64,000 nucleotides of DNA from CAWIMX01 sp963792785 (GTDB lineage Bacteria; Acidobacteriota; Vicinamibacteria; Vicinamibacterales; CAVVIG01), in NCBI GenBank assembly GCA_963792785.1, contig CAWBXO010000002.1, forward strand, positions 310,001-374,000, in the 5' to 3' direction. Under the pieces are notes generated by a model. That model had not been told where the DNA came from, ran no database searches, and was given only the letters and a program-made list of their open reading frames with translations. The position numbers and the translations under genes are program-made. Shown here piece by piece: positions 17,183 to 26,182 of the stretch; position 1 is the stretch's first letter; each line of letters starts with the position of its first letter.

Positions 17183-19812
17183 GGTTCGATCCGTTCCGCC
17201 GCCGGCGCGAGCGGGATCTCGAGGAGGAGATCCGGAGCCACTTGCGCATGGCCGCGGACGATCGCGTCGACGAGAGCGCGGACCCGGCCGAGGCGAACCG
17301 CCGAGCGCGCCGTGAGTTCGGCAGCGTCGCGCTCGTCAAGGACGTCACGCGCGACACGTGGGCGGGCGGATGGTTCGACCGGCTCGCGCAGGACGTCCGC
17401 TTCGCACTCCGGTTGTTCCGCCGTAACCCGTGGTTCGCGGCCACCGCGGTCCTGACGATCGCGCTCGGCATCGGCGCGAACTCCACGATCTTCACCATCG
17501 TCGATCAGGTGCTGTTCCGTCCACCGCCGTATCTCGACGGCGATCGGCTCGTGCAGGTTTACGGCCTCAACCGACCGGGCGGCTCCGGCGGGAACAATCT
17601 GAACGCGCACCGCCTCCTCGGCTGGCAGGCGCAGGACGTGTTCGAGCGGCTTGAAGGCTTCGGGCCGCAGCAGTTCGACGTCAGCGGCGACGGAGAACCC
17701 GAACGCCTCGCTGGCTACACGGTGACGACCGGGCTCTTCTCGATGCTCGGCGTGGCACCAGAAATCGGCCGTGCGTTCGGACCGGAAGATGGGCGGCCAG
17801 GCGATGAGCGGGTCGCGATCATCGGGCACAACGTGTGGCTGCGGCGCTTCGGCGGCTCGGTCAACGCCGTGGGCGCGACGCTCCGCCTCAACGACGAGCC
17901 GTACCGCGTCGTCGGCGTGATGCCGCCGCACTTCCTCAACAGCGACGACGGCGTGCTCGTGCCGTTCGAACTCGCAAGCCACGACGGCGACGACGGTGTC
18001 ACCAATTTCATCGGGCTCGGACGCCTGCGTGGCGGGCTCCCTGCCCCGGCGGCGCAGGCGCGCACCGACGCGGTCGCCGAATTGCTCAACGAGCGAGATC
18101 CGCAGCCGCGAAGCTGGTATCTCGCCGTGCGGCCGTGGCGTGTCGTCAATCTGAGCGACCTGGCGCACGACGCGCTGCTCGTCCTGCTCGGCGCCGTCGG
18201 TTTCGTGCTGCTCATCGCGTGCGCGAACGTCGCCAACCTGCTCCTCGCCCGCGCCGTCGTCCGCGAGCGAGAGATGGCGGTGCGCGCGGCGCTCGGCGCC
18301 AGCCGGGCACGCCTGGTTCGACAGGGTCTGACGGAAAGCACGATCCTCGCACTGTCCGGCGGCGTCCTCGGCGTCGCCATTGCGTGGTTGGGACTGCGCG
18401 CGCTCGTCGCGGCCCTGCCTTCAGTGCCTTTCATCGATATCGGCGGGATCGATCTCGGGATCGACGGCCGCATCCTCGCGTTCGCCGCCGGCGCGACGGC
18501 GCTAACCGCCCTCGTCTGCGGTCTCGTGCCCGCCATCAGGGCCTCGCGTCCCAATCTGGACGCGGGGCTTCGCGGCGTCATGTCTGGATCGTCCCGCGCG
18601 ACGGGCCGCATGTCGGGTCCCCTCGTGGTCGCAGAAGTCGCCCTCTCGATCGTGCTACTCGTCGGCGCGGCGCTTCTCATCCGCACGTTCGCGCGGCTTA
18701 GTGCCATCGAGCCCGGCTTCAATCCCGACGGCGTCGTGACCGCGGTGATCAGTCTGCCGACCGACCACTACCAGACGCCAGCCGCGCGTGATGCCTTCTT
18801 CGAGGCGCTGACGAGCGCGCTCCTGCGGACGCCCGGCGTGTCCGGCACTGCGACGACGGTCGGCCTCCTGCCCGACAACACCAACCTGGAGTTCGGAGCC
18901 ATCGAGACCGACGGCGAACCTTCGCGCCGCGTCGAGCCGAATCCGTTCTTCGGCAGCCTGACGGTCGGCGGCGCGTTCTTCGACACGCTCCGCATTCCGA
19001 TCCTCGAAGGACGGGCGTTCACCGCGGCGGACGCGAGTGACGCCGTCATCGTGAACCAGACGCTCGCATCGCGGCTGTGGCCCGCAGGCACGGCGGTCGG
19101 GCGGCGGATGCGAGAGGGCGACGATGGACCCTGGTGGACCGTGGTCGGCGTCGTGGGGGATGTCGAGATGCGACGGTTCGCCAGCAACGATCGCCTGACG
19201 CTGCAGACATACCATCCGATCATCTCGCGCTCCGCAATCACCCGCGCCCCGCAGGCGCCCGCGCGCCGGACGTTCGTATCGCGGCATCTTCTCGTGCGGG
19301 CGGAGGACGCCGCGGCGGCGGCACGGACGCTCGCGCAGACCGTGTGGGCGATCGATCCGGCCCTGCCCGTTCAACAGGTCGAGCTGCTGCGGGATCGGTG
19401 GAACCAGAGGTTCGCGCCGCAGTTCCTCGTGCTGTTCGTCATGGCCCTGTTCGCGGCCGTCGCCGTCGTGCTCGCCGCGGCCGGGCTCTTCGCCGTGATC
19501 TCGCACGCCGTCGCCCGCCGGACCCACGAGATCGGGATCCGCGTCGCGCTCGGCGCCTCGCGAGGCGACGTCTTTCGCCTCGTGATGACGCGCGCCATCG
19601 CGCTCACGTCGATTGGCGTCCTGCTCGGCCTCGCGGGCGCCGCGGCCCTCACGCGCACGCTCACAGCTCTGCTGTATGAGGTCAGCCCGTACGACACGCT
19701 GAGCTTCGGCGGCGTCGCCGTCGGCTTGCTCGCCGTCGCGCTGCTCGCCTGCTGGGCTCCCACGCGCCGCGCCATGGCCGTCGATCCGGCGGTCGCCCTC
19801 CGCGCCGAGTGA
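17179..19812 (+). CDS. ADOP family ABC-type permease (pair 1)
   Basis: 877 aa. Cytosolic Arg-rich N-terminus (about 1-70), then a helix AATAVLTIALGIGANSTIF, a MacB-like periplasmic domain, an FtsX core of three helices (about 330-500), a second periplasmic domain and a second FtsX core (about 760-870), ending AVDPAVALRAE. This duplicated MacB/FtsX layout without an ATPase gene nearby is the acidobacterial duplicated orphan permease. Role unknown; relatives of MacB move peptides, lipoproteins or sense stress. GTG start overlaps the padR stop. Confidence 0.92.
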   Translation: MRFDPFRRRRERDLEEEIRSHLRMAADDRVDESADPAEANRRARREFGSVALVKDVTRDTWAGGWFDRLAQDVRFALRLFRRNPWFAATAVLTIALGIGANSTIFTIVDQVLFRPPPYLDGDRLVQVYGLNRPGGSGGNNLNAHRLLGWQAQDVFERLEGFGPQQFDVSGDGEPERLAGYTVTTGLFSMLGVAPEIGRAFGPEDGRPGDERVAIIGHNVWLRRFGGSVNAVGATLRLNDEPYRVVGVMPPHFLNSDDGVLVPFELASHDGDDGVTNFIGLGRLRGGLPAPAAQARTDAVAELLNERDPQPRSWYLAVRPWRVVNLSDLAHDALLVLLGAVGFVLLIACANVANLLLARAVVREREMAVRAALGASRARLVRQGLTESTILALSGGVLGVAIAWLGLRALVAALPSVPFIDIGGIDLGIDGRILAFAAGATALTALVCGLVPAIRASRPNLDAGLRGVMSGSSRATGRMSGPLVVAEVALSIVLLVGAALLIRTFARLSAIEPGFNPDGVVTAVISLPTDHYQTPAARDAFFEALTSALLRTPGVSGTATTVGLLPDNTNLEFGAIETDGEPSRRVEPNPFFGSLTVGGAFFDTLRIPILEGRAFTAADASDAVIVNQTLASRLWPAGTAVGRRMREGDDGPWWTVVGVVGDVEMRRFASNDRLTLQTYHPIISRSAITRAPQAPARRTFVSRHLLVRAEDAAAAARTLAQTVWAIDPALPVQQVELLRDRWNQRFAPQFLVLFVMALFAAVAVVLAAAGLFAVISHAVARRTHEIGIRVALGASRGDVFRLVMTRAIALTSIGVLLGLAGAAALTRTLTALLYEVSPYDTLSFGGVAVGLLAVALLACWAPTRRAMAVDPAVALRAE

Positions 19813-19897
19813 TCTTTTTACGCCGGCGTTGTCGATTCCGACGCCTCCCGTTCGACTATCCTGCAGGCAGTCGTATCTGTTGAATAAGGAGGACCGT

Positions 19898-20389
19898 ATG
19901 GCGCCAGCAAAGAGTCCGATCCCGGAGGGATTCCACACGATCACGCCGCATCTGATCTTCGACGACGCCGCGAAGGCCATCGACTGGTACAAGAACGCGC
20001 TTGGAGCCACGGAAGTCTCGCGATCCCTCGGGCCCGACGGCAAGATCATGCACGCGGAGCTGCAGATCGGGAACTCGCGGTTCATGCTCAACGACGCGAT
20101 GGGCGGCGTCAAGAGCGCGGCCGCGCTCGGCGGAACCCCGGTCGGCTTCTGGATCTACGGACCCGATTGTGACGCGCTGTTCAATCGCGCCGTGAAGGCC
20201 GGCGCGACCGTCGCACCGGGTCCGATGGGCCAGATGATGGACCAGTTCTGGGGTGATCGCAGCGGCTCGGTCACGGACCCGTTCGGCTATCGCTGGTCGA
20301 TCGCCACGCGCAAGGAAGACCTCTCGCACGAGGAGATGAACCGCCGGGCCGAGGCGTTCTTCAAGCAGATGGCCGGTCAGCACCCGTAG
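19898..20389 (+). CDS. VOC family protein (PhnB-like)
   Basis: 163 aa. ITPHLIFDDAAKAIDWYKNA is the classic PhnB/YcdG-type beginning; MHAELQIGNSRFMLNDAM and WGDRSGSVTDPFGYRWSIAT follow. One glyoxalase fold, cytosolic. Start ATG 19898 has an ideal SD AAGGAGG at 19886-19892. Function of this group is generally unknown. Confidence 0.88.
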   Translation: MAPAKSPIPEGFHTITPHLIFDDAAKAIDWYKNALGATEVSRSLGPDGKIMHAELQIGNSRFMLNDAMGGVKSAAALGGTPVGFWIYGPDCDALFNRAVKAGATVAPGPMGQMMDQFWGDRSGSVTDPFGYRWSIATRKEDLSHEEMNRRAEAFFKQMAGQHP

Positions 20390-20445
20390 AAAATCCTGCG
20401 CCATCGGCCCGGCTGGCGCGATACTGGCGGCGTCGGAGCCTGGAG

Positions 20446-22731
20446 ATGAGACGCTCGGTGCTCGCCCTCGCGGCCGCCGCCCTGCTCACGCCGGTCCTCG
20501 CGGGCCAGGTGCCCGGGACCAGTGTCGTCGGCCAGGTCCGCGATGCCGTCCTCGGCACGCCGATCCGCAACGCCCGGGTCGCCGCCGGCCAAATGGAGAT
20601 CGGCGCGCCGGTCGTCCTGACCGACGCGGAGGGCCGCTTCGCGCTGGCGCTGCCTCCCGGCGCGCTCACCGTGACGTTGGCGAAGACGGGCTTCGCGCCG
20701 CGCACGCTCAGGGTCGGCGATGTCTCCGCACCGCTCGACGTCCGGCTCGAGCGCAGCGCCGCCATCGCCGGCCGCGTGATCAACGAATACGGCGAGCCGG
20801 CCGTCGGCGTCCGGATTTCCGCCGGCACGATCGCGCAAGGATCGAATCGGACCACGGAGGCGATGCACGTGCTCACCGATGACCTCGGGGAGTACCGCCT
20901 CGGTGGCCTCGCGCCCGGACGCTACGTCGTCAGCATCGGCATGGTCGGTCCGATGGTCCAGCGCGTCATCAGCCGGACGCAGATCGCCGTCGGCTCGCCG
21001 GCGCCTGTGATCCGGTACTACCCGGACGCCGCCGATCCCGCGAGCGCCCAGGCCTTCGATCTGGCCCCTGGCGCCGAAGCGAGCGGCATCACGTTCTTCG
21101 TCGCAGCCGCGGACATCGCTGGCACCGATCTCAACAGCACGCTGCGGGTGGCGCCAGTCCTGGACTCCGGGCAGCCCATGGCGCGCGGGCGCGGGCGCGT
21201 GGGCGGCCGTGCGTTGGACGCGTCCGGAGCGGCGGTCGCCGGCGCCGACGTGATGCTGATGCGGCGGGCCGTGCCGACCGAGATCGCGCGCACGCGGACC
21301 GCCGCCGACGGCGCCTACGAGTTCGACGACGTGGCGCCCGAGTCGTTCCGCCTGGCCGTGTCGAAGTCCGGCTACCTGCCGATGACGGGAGATCGCGCGT
21401 CGGTCCGGACGTTCGAGCTGACCGACGATGCCCGGCAGGCGCGCGTCGATCTCTGGCTGTCGCGCTGGGTCGCGATCGCTGGCCGTGTCCTCGACGAGCT
21501 CGGCGAGCCCATCCAGGGCGCGGCGGTGCAGGTGCTGCGGATCCGGTACGAGAACGGCCGTCGGCGTCTCGTCGGCACGGGCAGCGCCAATCCTACCGAC
21601 GATCGCGGTGCCTACCGCGTCTGGGCCCTCGAGCCGGGCGCGTACCTGGTCAGCGCCAGCATCGGCAGCGTGTCGTCGGCCGACGTGCCCGGCTACACGC
21701 GAACCTACTACCCGGGCACGCCCAATCCCTCGCTCGCGCAGTTCGTCGTGGCGACCCGGGGCGACGCGCCCGGCATCGAGTTCAATCTCGCGCGGGCGCG
21801 GACCGCGCGCGTCTCGGGCCGGCTCCTCGACGCCGGCGGCGGCCCCACGACGGGCGGCACCGTGCTCCTCCGCGCGAGCGATCGCTCGTCGTCGGTGACG
21901 AGCGCACCGGTCGGCGCGCGAATCCTGCGCGACGGCTCGTTCGAGTTCCCGAACGTGCCCGAAGGCGACTGGGTGGTCCAGGCGGATCGCGGCCGGAAGA
22001 GCCAGGGGACCGAAGGCGAGTTCGGCGCCGTGCCCGTCGCGGTGAACGGGACCGACGTCACGGACCTCACCGTGCAGCTGACGCAGGGCTCGTCAATTCA
22101 CGGCCGCATCGTGTTCGAGGGACAGGGCGGCCCGCCGGCCGGCGCGCGGGTCGAGATCACCACCGTGCCGGTGGACTACGACACGACGCCGCCCAGCGGC
22201 TTCGCGACCGCCGAGACGACCGAGTACGGCGCGTTCGAGCTGGCCGGTCTCCACGGCCTCCGCCGGCTGCGGGTCCGGGGGATTCCCGACGGTTGGGCGC
22301 TCAGGGAGATTCTCGTGCGCGGCGTGGACGCGATCGACGAGCCGCTGGCGTTCGGCACGGACGGGCAGTCGCTGGCGGGCGTGGAGATCGTGCTGACCGA
22401 TCGCATCACCACGCTCGCGGCGTCCGTCGTGGACGGCGATGGAAGGTTCGTCCCGAGCGTGCCGCTGATCGTGTTCCCGGCGGATCGCCGGTTCTGGTAT
22501 GACGGATCGCGATACCTCCGGAAGGCGGCGGCGGACACCCAGGGCTTGGCGTCGATTCAGGGGCTGCCCTTCGGCTCGTACTACGCGGCGGCCGGCGCCC
22601 GCCTCCCGGACGAAGGCCCCGACGCGTGGCAGGATCCCGGCTTCCTGGAATCGCTCATTCGCGACGCCTCGACGGTCACGCTCACCGAAGGCCGTTCGGA
22701 AGCCGTGACTCTGCGCGTCCCCGGCCGCTGA
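20446..22731 (+). CDS. secreted carboxypeptidase-regulatory-like repeat protein
   Basis: 761 aa. Signal peptide (LALAAAALLTPVLAG), then a string of carboxypeptidase-regulatory/Cna-B-like beta-sandwich modules, each with a pattern of V.G.V.D..G.P..GA followed by a T.D.G.Y...L.PG.Y motif (e.g. TDDLGEYRLGGLAPGRYVV, TDDRGAYRVWALEPGAYLV, ADTQGLASIQGLPFGSYYA). I count about six modules. Such proteins are common and secreted in acidobacteria; they have no catalytic site and presumably act in surface structure or polymer binding. No operon partner is obvious. Confidence 0.85.
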   Translation: MRRSVLALAAAALLTPVLAGQVPGTSVVGQVRDAVLGTPIRNARVAAGQMEIGAPVVLTDAEGRFALALPPGALTVTLAKTGFAPRTLRVGDVSAPLDVRLERSAAIAGRVINEYGEPAVGVRISAGTIAQGSNRTTEAMHVLTDDLGEYRLGGLAPGRYVVSIGMVGPMVQRVISRTQIAVGSPAPVIRYYPDAADPASAQAFDLAPGAEASGITFFVAAADIAGTDLNSTLRVAPVLDSGQPMARGRGRVGGRALDASGAAVAGADVMLMRRAVPTEIARTRTAADGAYEFDDVAPESFRLAVSKSGYLPMTGDRASVRTFELTDDARQARVDLWLSRWVAIAGRVLDELGEPIQGAAVQVLRIRYENGRRRLVGTGSANPTDDRGAYRVWALEPGAYLVSASIGSVSSADVPGYTRTYYPGTPNPSLAQFVVATRGDAPGIEFNLARARTARVSGRLLDAGGGPTTGGTVLLRASDRSSSVTSAPVGARILRDGSFEFPNVPEGDWVVQADRGRKSQGTEGEFGAVPVAVNGTDVTDLTVQLTQGSSIHGRIVFEGQGGPPAGARVEITTVPVDYDTTPPSGFATAETTEYGAFELAGLHGLRRLRVRGIPDGWALREILVRGVDAIDEPLAFGTDGQSLAGVEIVLTDRITTLAASVVDGDGRFVPSVPLIVFPADRRFWYDGSRYLRKAAADTQGLASIQGLPFGSYYAAAGARLPDEGPDAWQDPGFLESLIRDASTVTLTEGRSEAVTLRVPGR

Positions 22732-22755
22732 CCCGCCAATTCCGCGGCAATTTGC

Positions 22756-22761
22756 TACAAT
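22756..22761 (+). promoter_or_regulatory. -10 box TACAAT, near-leaderless start
   Basis: TACAAT nine bases before ATG 22771, no SD. Same arrangement as 8111 and 30345. Confidence 0.5.
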
Positions 22762-22770
22762 TAGACGTTT

Positions 22771-24369
22771 ATGATCACCGTGAGCGGCGTTTCCATGCGC
22801 TTCGGGTCGAAGGTCCTCTTCGACGATGTGTCGACGACGTTCTCGGCCGGAAGGCGCTATGGCCTGACCGGGCCGAACGGCGCCGGCAAGTCCACGTTCA
22901 TGAAGCTCCTCTCGGGCGAATCCGACCCGCAGCGGGGCACCGTGTCGCGTCCGAAGAAGATCGGCGTGCTCCGCCAGGATCAATTCGCCTTCGACGCCCA
23001 CACCGTCCTCGAGACGGTGATCATGGGCAACCCGCGCCTGTGGAACGCGCTCGCGGAGCGCGACGCGCTCTACGAAAAGCCGGAGATGACGGACGCGGAC
23101 GGCATGCGTCTCGGCGAGCTCGAGGGCATCGTCGGGGAAGAGGACGGCTACTCGGCGGAGTCGAGCGCGGCGGTGCTGCTGCAGGGCCTCGACATCGCCG
23201 ACGCCCTGCACGGCCGGCGGATGGGTGAGCTGCAGGGCGGGCAGAAGATGCGCGTGCTGCTCGCCCAGGCGCTGTTCGGCAACCCGGCCGCGCTGCTGCT
23301 CGACGAGCCCACCAACCACCTGGACCTCGACTCGATCCACTGGCTCGAAGGCTTCCTCGCCCGCTACGACGGCACGCTGATCGTCATCTCCCACGACCGG
23401 CATTTCCTGAACCGCGTCTGCACGCACGTCGCCGACATCGACTACGAAACGATCATCACCTACACCGGCGGCTACGACGACATGGTGATGGCGAAAACGC
23501 AGATCCGCTCGCAGATCGAGTCCCAGAACGAGCAGCGCGAGAAGAAGATCGCACAGCTCAACGACTTCATCGCGCGCTTCGGCGCCGGCACGCGCGCCGC
23601 GCAGACGACCTCGCGCCGCAAGGAAGTCGAACGGCTGCAGACGACCGAGCTCGCGCGATCGAACATCCAGCGGCCGTACATCAAGTTCACGACGAAGCGG
23701 CCGTCGGGCAAGGTGCCGTTCGAAGCCGAGGGGCTGTCGAAGGCGTTCGGCGATCTGAAGGTGATTTCGGAGTTCGGCGCCGTCGTGAACCGCGGCGAGA
23801 AGATCGTGATCGTCGGCCGCAACGGCGTCGGCAAGACGACGCTCCTGAAGAGCCTGCTCGCCGACGCGCCGGGCCTGCCCGAGTCGCCCGGCGATCGCGA
23901 CGCGGGCGCGATCAAGTGGGGCCACGAGGTGTCGGTCGGCTACATGCCGCAGGATCACACGAACGCGATCGCTCCGGGCATGACGGCCGTCGAGTGGCTG
24001 CACCAGTACGATCCCGACGCCGCGCGCCAGGACATCCACGGCCTGCTCGGCCAGATGCTGTTCAGCGGCGAAGAGGGGCTCAAGCCCACCGAGGCGCTGT
24101 CGGGCGGCGAGACGGCGCGGCTGCTCTTCTGCCGCCTCATGCTGCTGAAGCCGAACGTGCTCGCGCTCGACGAGCCGACGAACCACCTCGATCTGGAATC
24201 CATCAACGCGCTGAACGTCGCGCTGCAGAAGTACGAGGGCACGGTGCTCCTCGTCACGCACGACGAGGATCTGCTGGACGAGGTTGGCACGCGCGTGTGG
24301 CAGGTCGACGCCGGACGCATCGTCGACTTCAAGGGCAGCTACGAGGAACTGACCGGCGTCGCCTCGTAG
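22771..24369 (+). CDS. ABC-F family ATPase (YbiT-like)
   Basis: 532 aa, two ABC domains and no membrane helix, as in translation-factor ABC-F proteins. Domain 1: Walker A GPNGAGKST, signature LQGGQ, Walker B ALLLDEPTNHLDLDS, switch SHDRHF. Linker about 240-320 charged and helical. Domain 2: GRNGVGKTT, signature LSGGE, VLALDEPTNHLDLES, THDEDLL. The first signature has Gln where Ser is usual. Likely acts on the ribosome E site. Directly follows the repeat protein by 39 bp but has its own TACAAT box. Confidence 0.94.
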   Translation: MITVSGVSMRFGSKVLFDDVSTTFSAGRRYGLTGPNGAGKSTFMKLLSGESDPQRGTVSRPKKIGVLRQDQFAFDAHTVLETVIMGNPRLWNALAERDALYEKPEMTDADGMRLGELEGIVGEEDGYSAESSAAVLLQGLDIADALHGRRMGELQGGQKMRVLLAQALFGNPAALLLDEPTNHLDLDSIHWLEGFLARYDGTLIVISHDRHFLNRVCTHVADIDYETIITYTGGYDDMVMAKTQIRSQIESQNEQREKKIAQLNDFIARFGAGTRAAQTTSRRKEVERLQTTELARSNIQRPYIKFTTKRPSGKVPFEAEGLSKAFGDLKVISEFGAVVNRGEKIVIVGRNGVGKTTLLKSLLADAPGLPESPGDRDAGAIKWGHEVSVGYMPQDHTNAIAPGMTAVEWLHQYDPDAARQDIHGLLGQMLFSGEEGLKPTEALSGGETARLLFCRLMLLKPNVLALDEPTNHLDLESINALNVALQKYEGTVLLVTHDEDLLDEVGTRVWQVDAGRIVDFKGSYEELTGVAS

Positions 24370-24376
24370 TGCCGGA

Positions 24377-25357
24377 CTAATAATTCGTCGCCAGATTCAT
24401 CCCGGTGTACAGGCTCGCGACCTGATCCGCGTACCCGTTGAACAGCTCGCTGCGGCGCATGCGGAACTCGCCGAGCCGGCGCTCGGCGCTCTGATCGCGG
24501 AAGGTCGAGCGCGTCCGCCCCGGGTTCACGTTGGAGTAGAACCCGTAGTACTCCGGCGCGGCAATTTCCCACGACGTGCGCGGCTCGCGCTCGACGAACC
24601 GGACCCGCACGATCGCCTTGATGCTCTTGAAGCCGTACTTCCAGGGCACGACCAGCCGGAGCGGCGCGCCGTTCTGGTTCGGCAGCACCTCGCCGTAGAC
24701 CCCGACCGCGAGAATCGCCAGCGGGTGCATCGCTTCGTCCATCCGCAGCCCTTCGGTGTACGGCCAGCGGAGCACGGGGCTGCGCTGCCCCGGCATCTGC
24801 GACGGATCCCGGAGCGTCGTGAACTCGACGAACTTCGCCTTGCTCGTCGGCTCCGCGCGCGCGATCAGCGTCGAGAGCGGGAACCCGACCCACGGGATCA
24901 CCATCGACCAGCCTTCGACGCAGCGGTGACGGTAGATTCGTTCTTCGAGCGTCTGGCCGGCCAGGATGTCCTCGAGGTGGTAGCTCGCCGGCTTCGCGCA
25001 CTCGCCGTCGATCTGCACCGTCCACGGCTCGGTCTTGAGCCGCCCGGCGTAGCGCGCCGGGTCGTCCTTGTCGATCCCGAACTCGTAATAGTTGTTGTAC
25101 GAGGTGACGTGCTCCCACGGGTTCGGCGCCTCCGCGGTGCTGAACGGGCTCTTCACCACGCCGCTGAACTTGCGGCCGTGCGGCTGGGCCTGCGCCGCGT
25201 CGAGCCGGGGCGTCGACAGCCAGCTGCCGACACCCACGCCGGCCGCGACGGCCGCCACGGCGGTGCCCGTGCCCGCGAGGAACGCGCGGCGCGTGAAGAA
25301 CCGCCCGCGATCCGTAATCTCCGAGCTGCGGATGTCGTCCGGGCGCTTGATCACCAT
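24377..25357 (-). CDS. msrP: periplasmic methionine sulfoxide reductase, Mo subunit
   Basis: 326 aa MsrP (YedY). Tat signal with TRRAFLAGTG. Molybdopterin domain with YRHRCVEGWSMVIPWVGF, the Cys (in RCVEGW) ligating Mo, and LRLVVPWKYGFKSIKAIV. Repairs oxidised Met in periplasmic proteins; normally takes electrons from the heme membrane protein MsrQ, which is not adjacent here. Convergent with the ABC-F gene (7 bp gap). Confidence 0.93.
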   Translation of the reverse strand: MVIKRPDDIRSSEITDRGRFFTRRAFLAGTGTAVAAVAAGVGVGSWLSTPRLDAAQAQPHGRKFSGVVKSPFSTAEAPNPWEHVTSYNNYYEFGIDKDDPARYAGRLKTEPWTVQIDGECAKPASYHLEDILAGQTLEERIYRHRCVEGWSMVIPWVGFPLSTLIARAEPTSKAKFVEFTTLRDPSQMPGQRSPVLRWPYTEGLRMDEAMHPLAILAVGVYGEVLPNQNGAPLRLVVPWKYGFKSIKAIVRVRFVEREPRTSWEIAAPEYYGFYSNVNPGRTRSTFRDQSAERRLGEFRMRRSELFNGYADQVASLYTGMNLATNY

Positions 25358-25403
25358 GAGGCGATCTTACGTTTCTTCCTGGCATCGCGATCCTGAAACA
25401 CAT

Positions 25404-25430
25404 GCCTTCGTGCGTTCGTGCCTTCGTGGC
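25404..25430. repeat. three 8-bp tandem units
   Basis: CCTTCGTG-CGTTCGTG-CCTTCGTG at 25405-25428 in the gap between msrP and vapB. Small member of the intergenic array class seen elsewhere. Confidence 0.6.
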
Positions 25431-25442
25431 TGCATTTCGTAG

Positions 25443-25458
25443 AACCATATATATGGTT
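25443..25458 (+). promoter_or_regulatory. palindromic operator of the vapBC promoter
   Basis: Perfect 16 bp palindrome AACCATATATATGGTT in an AT-rich island (25440-25480) that contrasts with the GC-rich surroundings, 25 bp before vapB. Probable binding site for the VapB dimer; TATATT near 25472 may be the -10. Confidence 0.6.
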
Positions 25459-25482
25459 ATTGATATATAGTTATATTTCACT

Positions 25483-25731
25483 ATGAAGAAAACGACGGTC
25501 GACCTGCCGGAGAGCCTGCTGCGCGAGGCGAAAAAGGTCGCGGTTCAGGAGCGCACCACGGTGAAGGCCCTGATCGAACGCGGGCTTCGGGCCGCGATCG
25601 CCGACCGGCGCCGGCGCAAGGCGTTCACGCTGCGCGACGCCAGTTTCCAGGGCGACGGCCTCGTGGCCGGACAGTCCCTGCAGGACTGGAACGCGATCCG
25701 CGATCAGATCCACGCGGAGCGCGGCGCGTGA
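25483..25731 (+). CDS. vapB: VapB-family antitoxin
   Basis: 82 aa. N-terminal ribbon-helix-helix: KKTTVDLPESLLREAKKVA, then ALIERGLRAAIA, a charged linker and an acidic C-terminus that would wrap the toxin (QDWNAIRDQIH). Its stop overlaps the toxin GTG (GTGA). Binds own promoter, presumably at the palindrome at 25443-25458. Confidence 0.9.
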   Translation: MKKTTVDLPESLLREAKKVAVQERTTVKALIERGLRAAIADRRRRKAFTLRDASFQGDGLVAGQSLQDWNAIRDQIHAERGA

Positions 25732-26162
25732 TCGCCGTCGACACGAACATCCTCGTCTACGCCCACCGCGCAGATACCCATTGGCACCGCATCGCGGCGC
25801 GTGCCGTCGCCGTGCTGGCGGAGGCCGCCGCGGAATGGGCGATTCCCTGGCCGTGCCTCCACGAGTTCCTCGCCGTCGTCACCCACCCGCGGATCTTCAA
25901 GACCCCCACGCCGCTCGAACAGGCCCTCGACCAGATCGACGCCTGGCTCGAGTCGCCGTCGCTGGTGGTATTGTCGGAGACGGACGGCCACATGGACGCG
26001 CTCCGCGATGCCGTGCTGTCGTCGCGCGCGGCCGGCGCGCGCATTCACGACGCCCGGGTGGTCGCGCTCTGCGAGAGCCACGGCGTCCGTGAACTGTGGA
26101 CCGCCGACCGCGACTTCTCGAGCTTTCCGTCCGTCAAGACCCGCAACCCGCTCGTCGATTGA
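25728..26162 (+). CDS. vapC: VapC-family PIN ribonuclease toxin
   Basis: 144 aa PIN domain. Acidic residues for Mg: Asp in AVDTNILVYAH (residue 4-5), Glu in LHEFLAVV, Asp in IHDARVVAL and Asp in WTADRDFSSF. Likely cleaves tRNA or rRNA when free of VapB. GTG start overlapping vapB. Confidence 0.92.
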   Translation: MIAVDTNILVYAHRADTHWHRIAARAVAVLAEAAAEWAIPWPCLHEFLAVVTHPRIFKTPTPLEQALDQIDAWLESPSLVVLSETDGHMDALRDAVLSSRAAGARIHDARVVALCESHGVRELWTADRDFSSFPSVKTRNPLVD

Positions 26163-26182
26163 CCTGGAGACCGCCACCCCCC

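Noticed and set aside
22093..24261. 722-codon minus-strand frame opposite the repeat protein and ABC-F gene
   Set aside because: Spans two real plus-strand genes with full family motifs; its own sequence has no domain.
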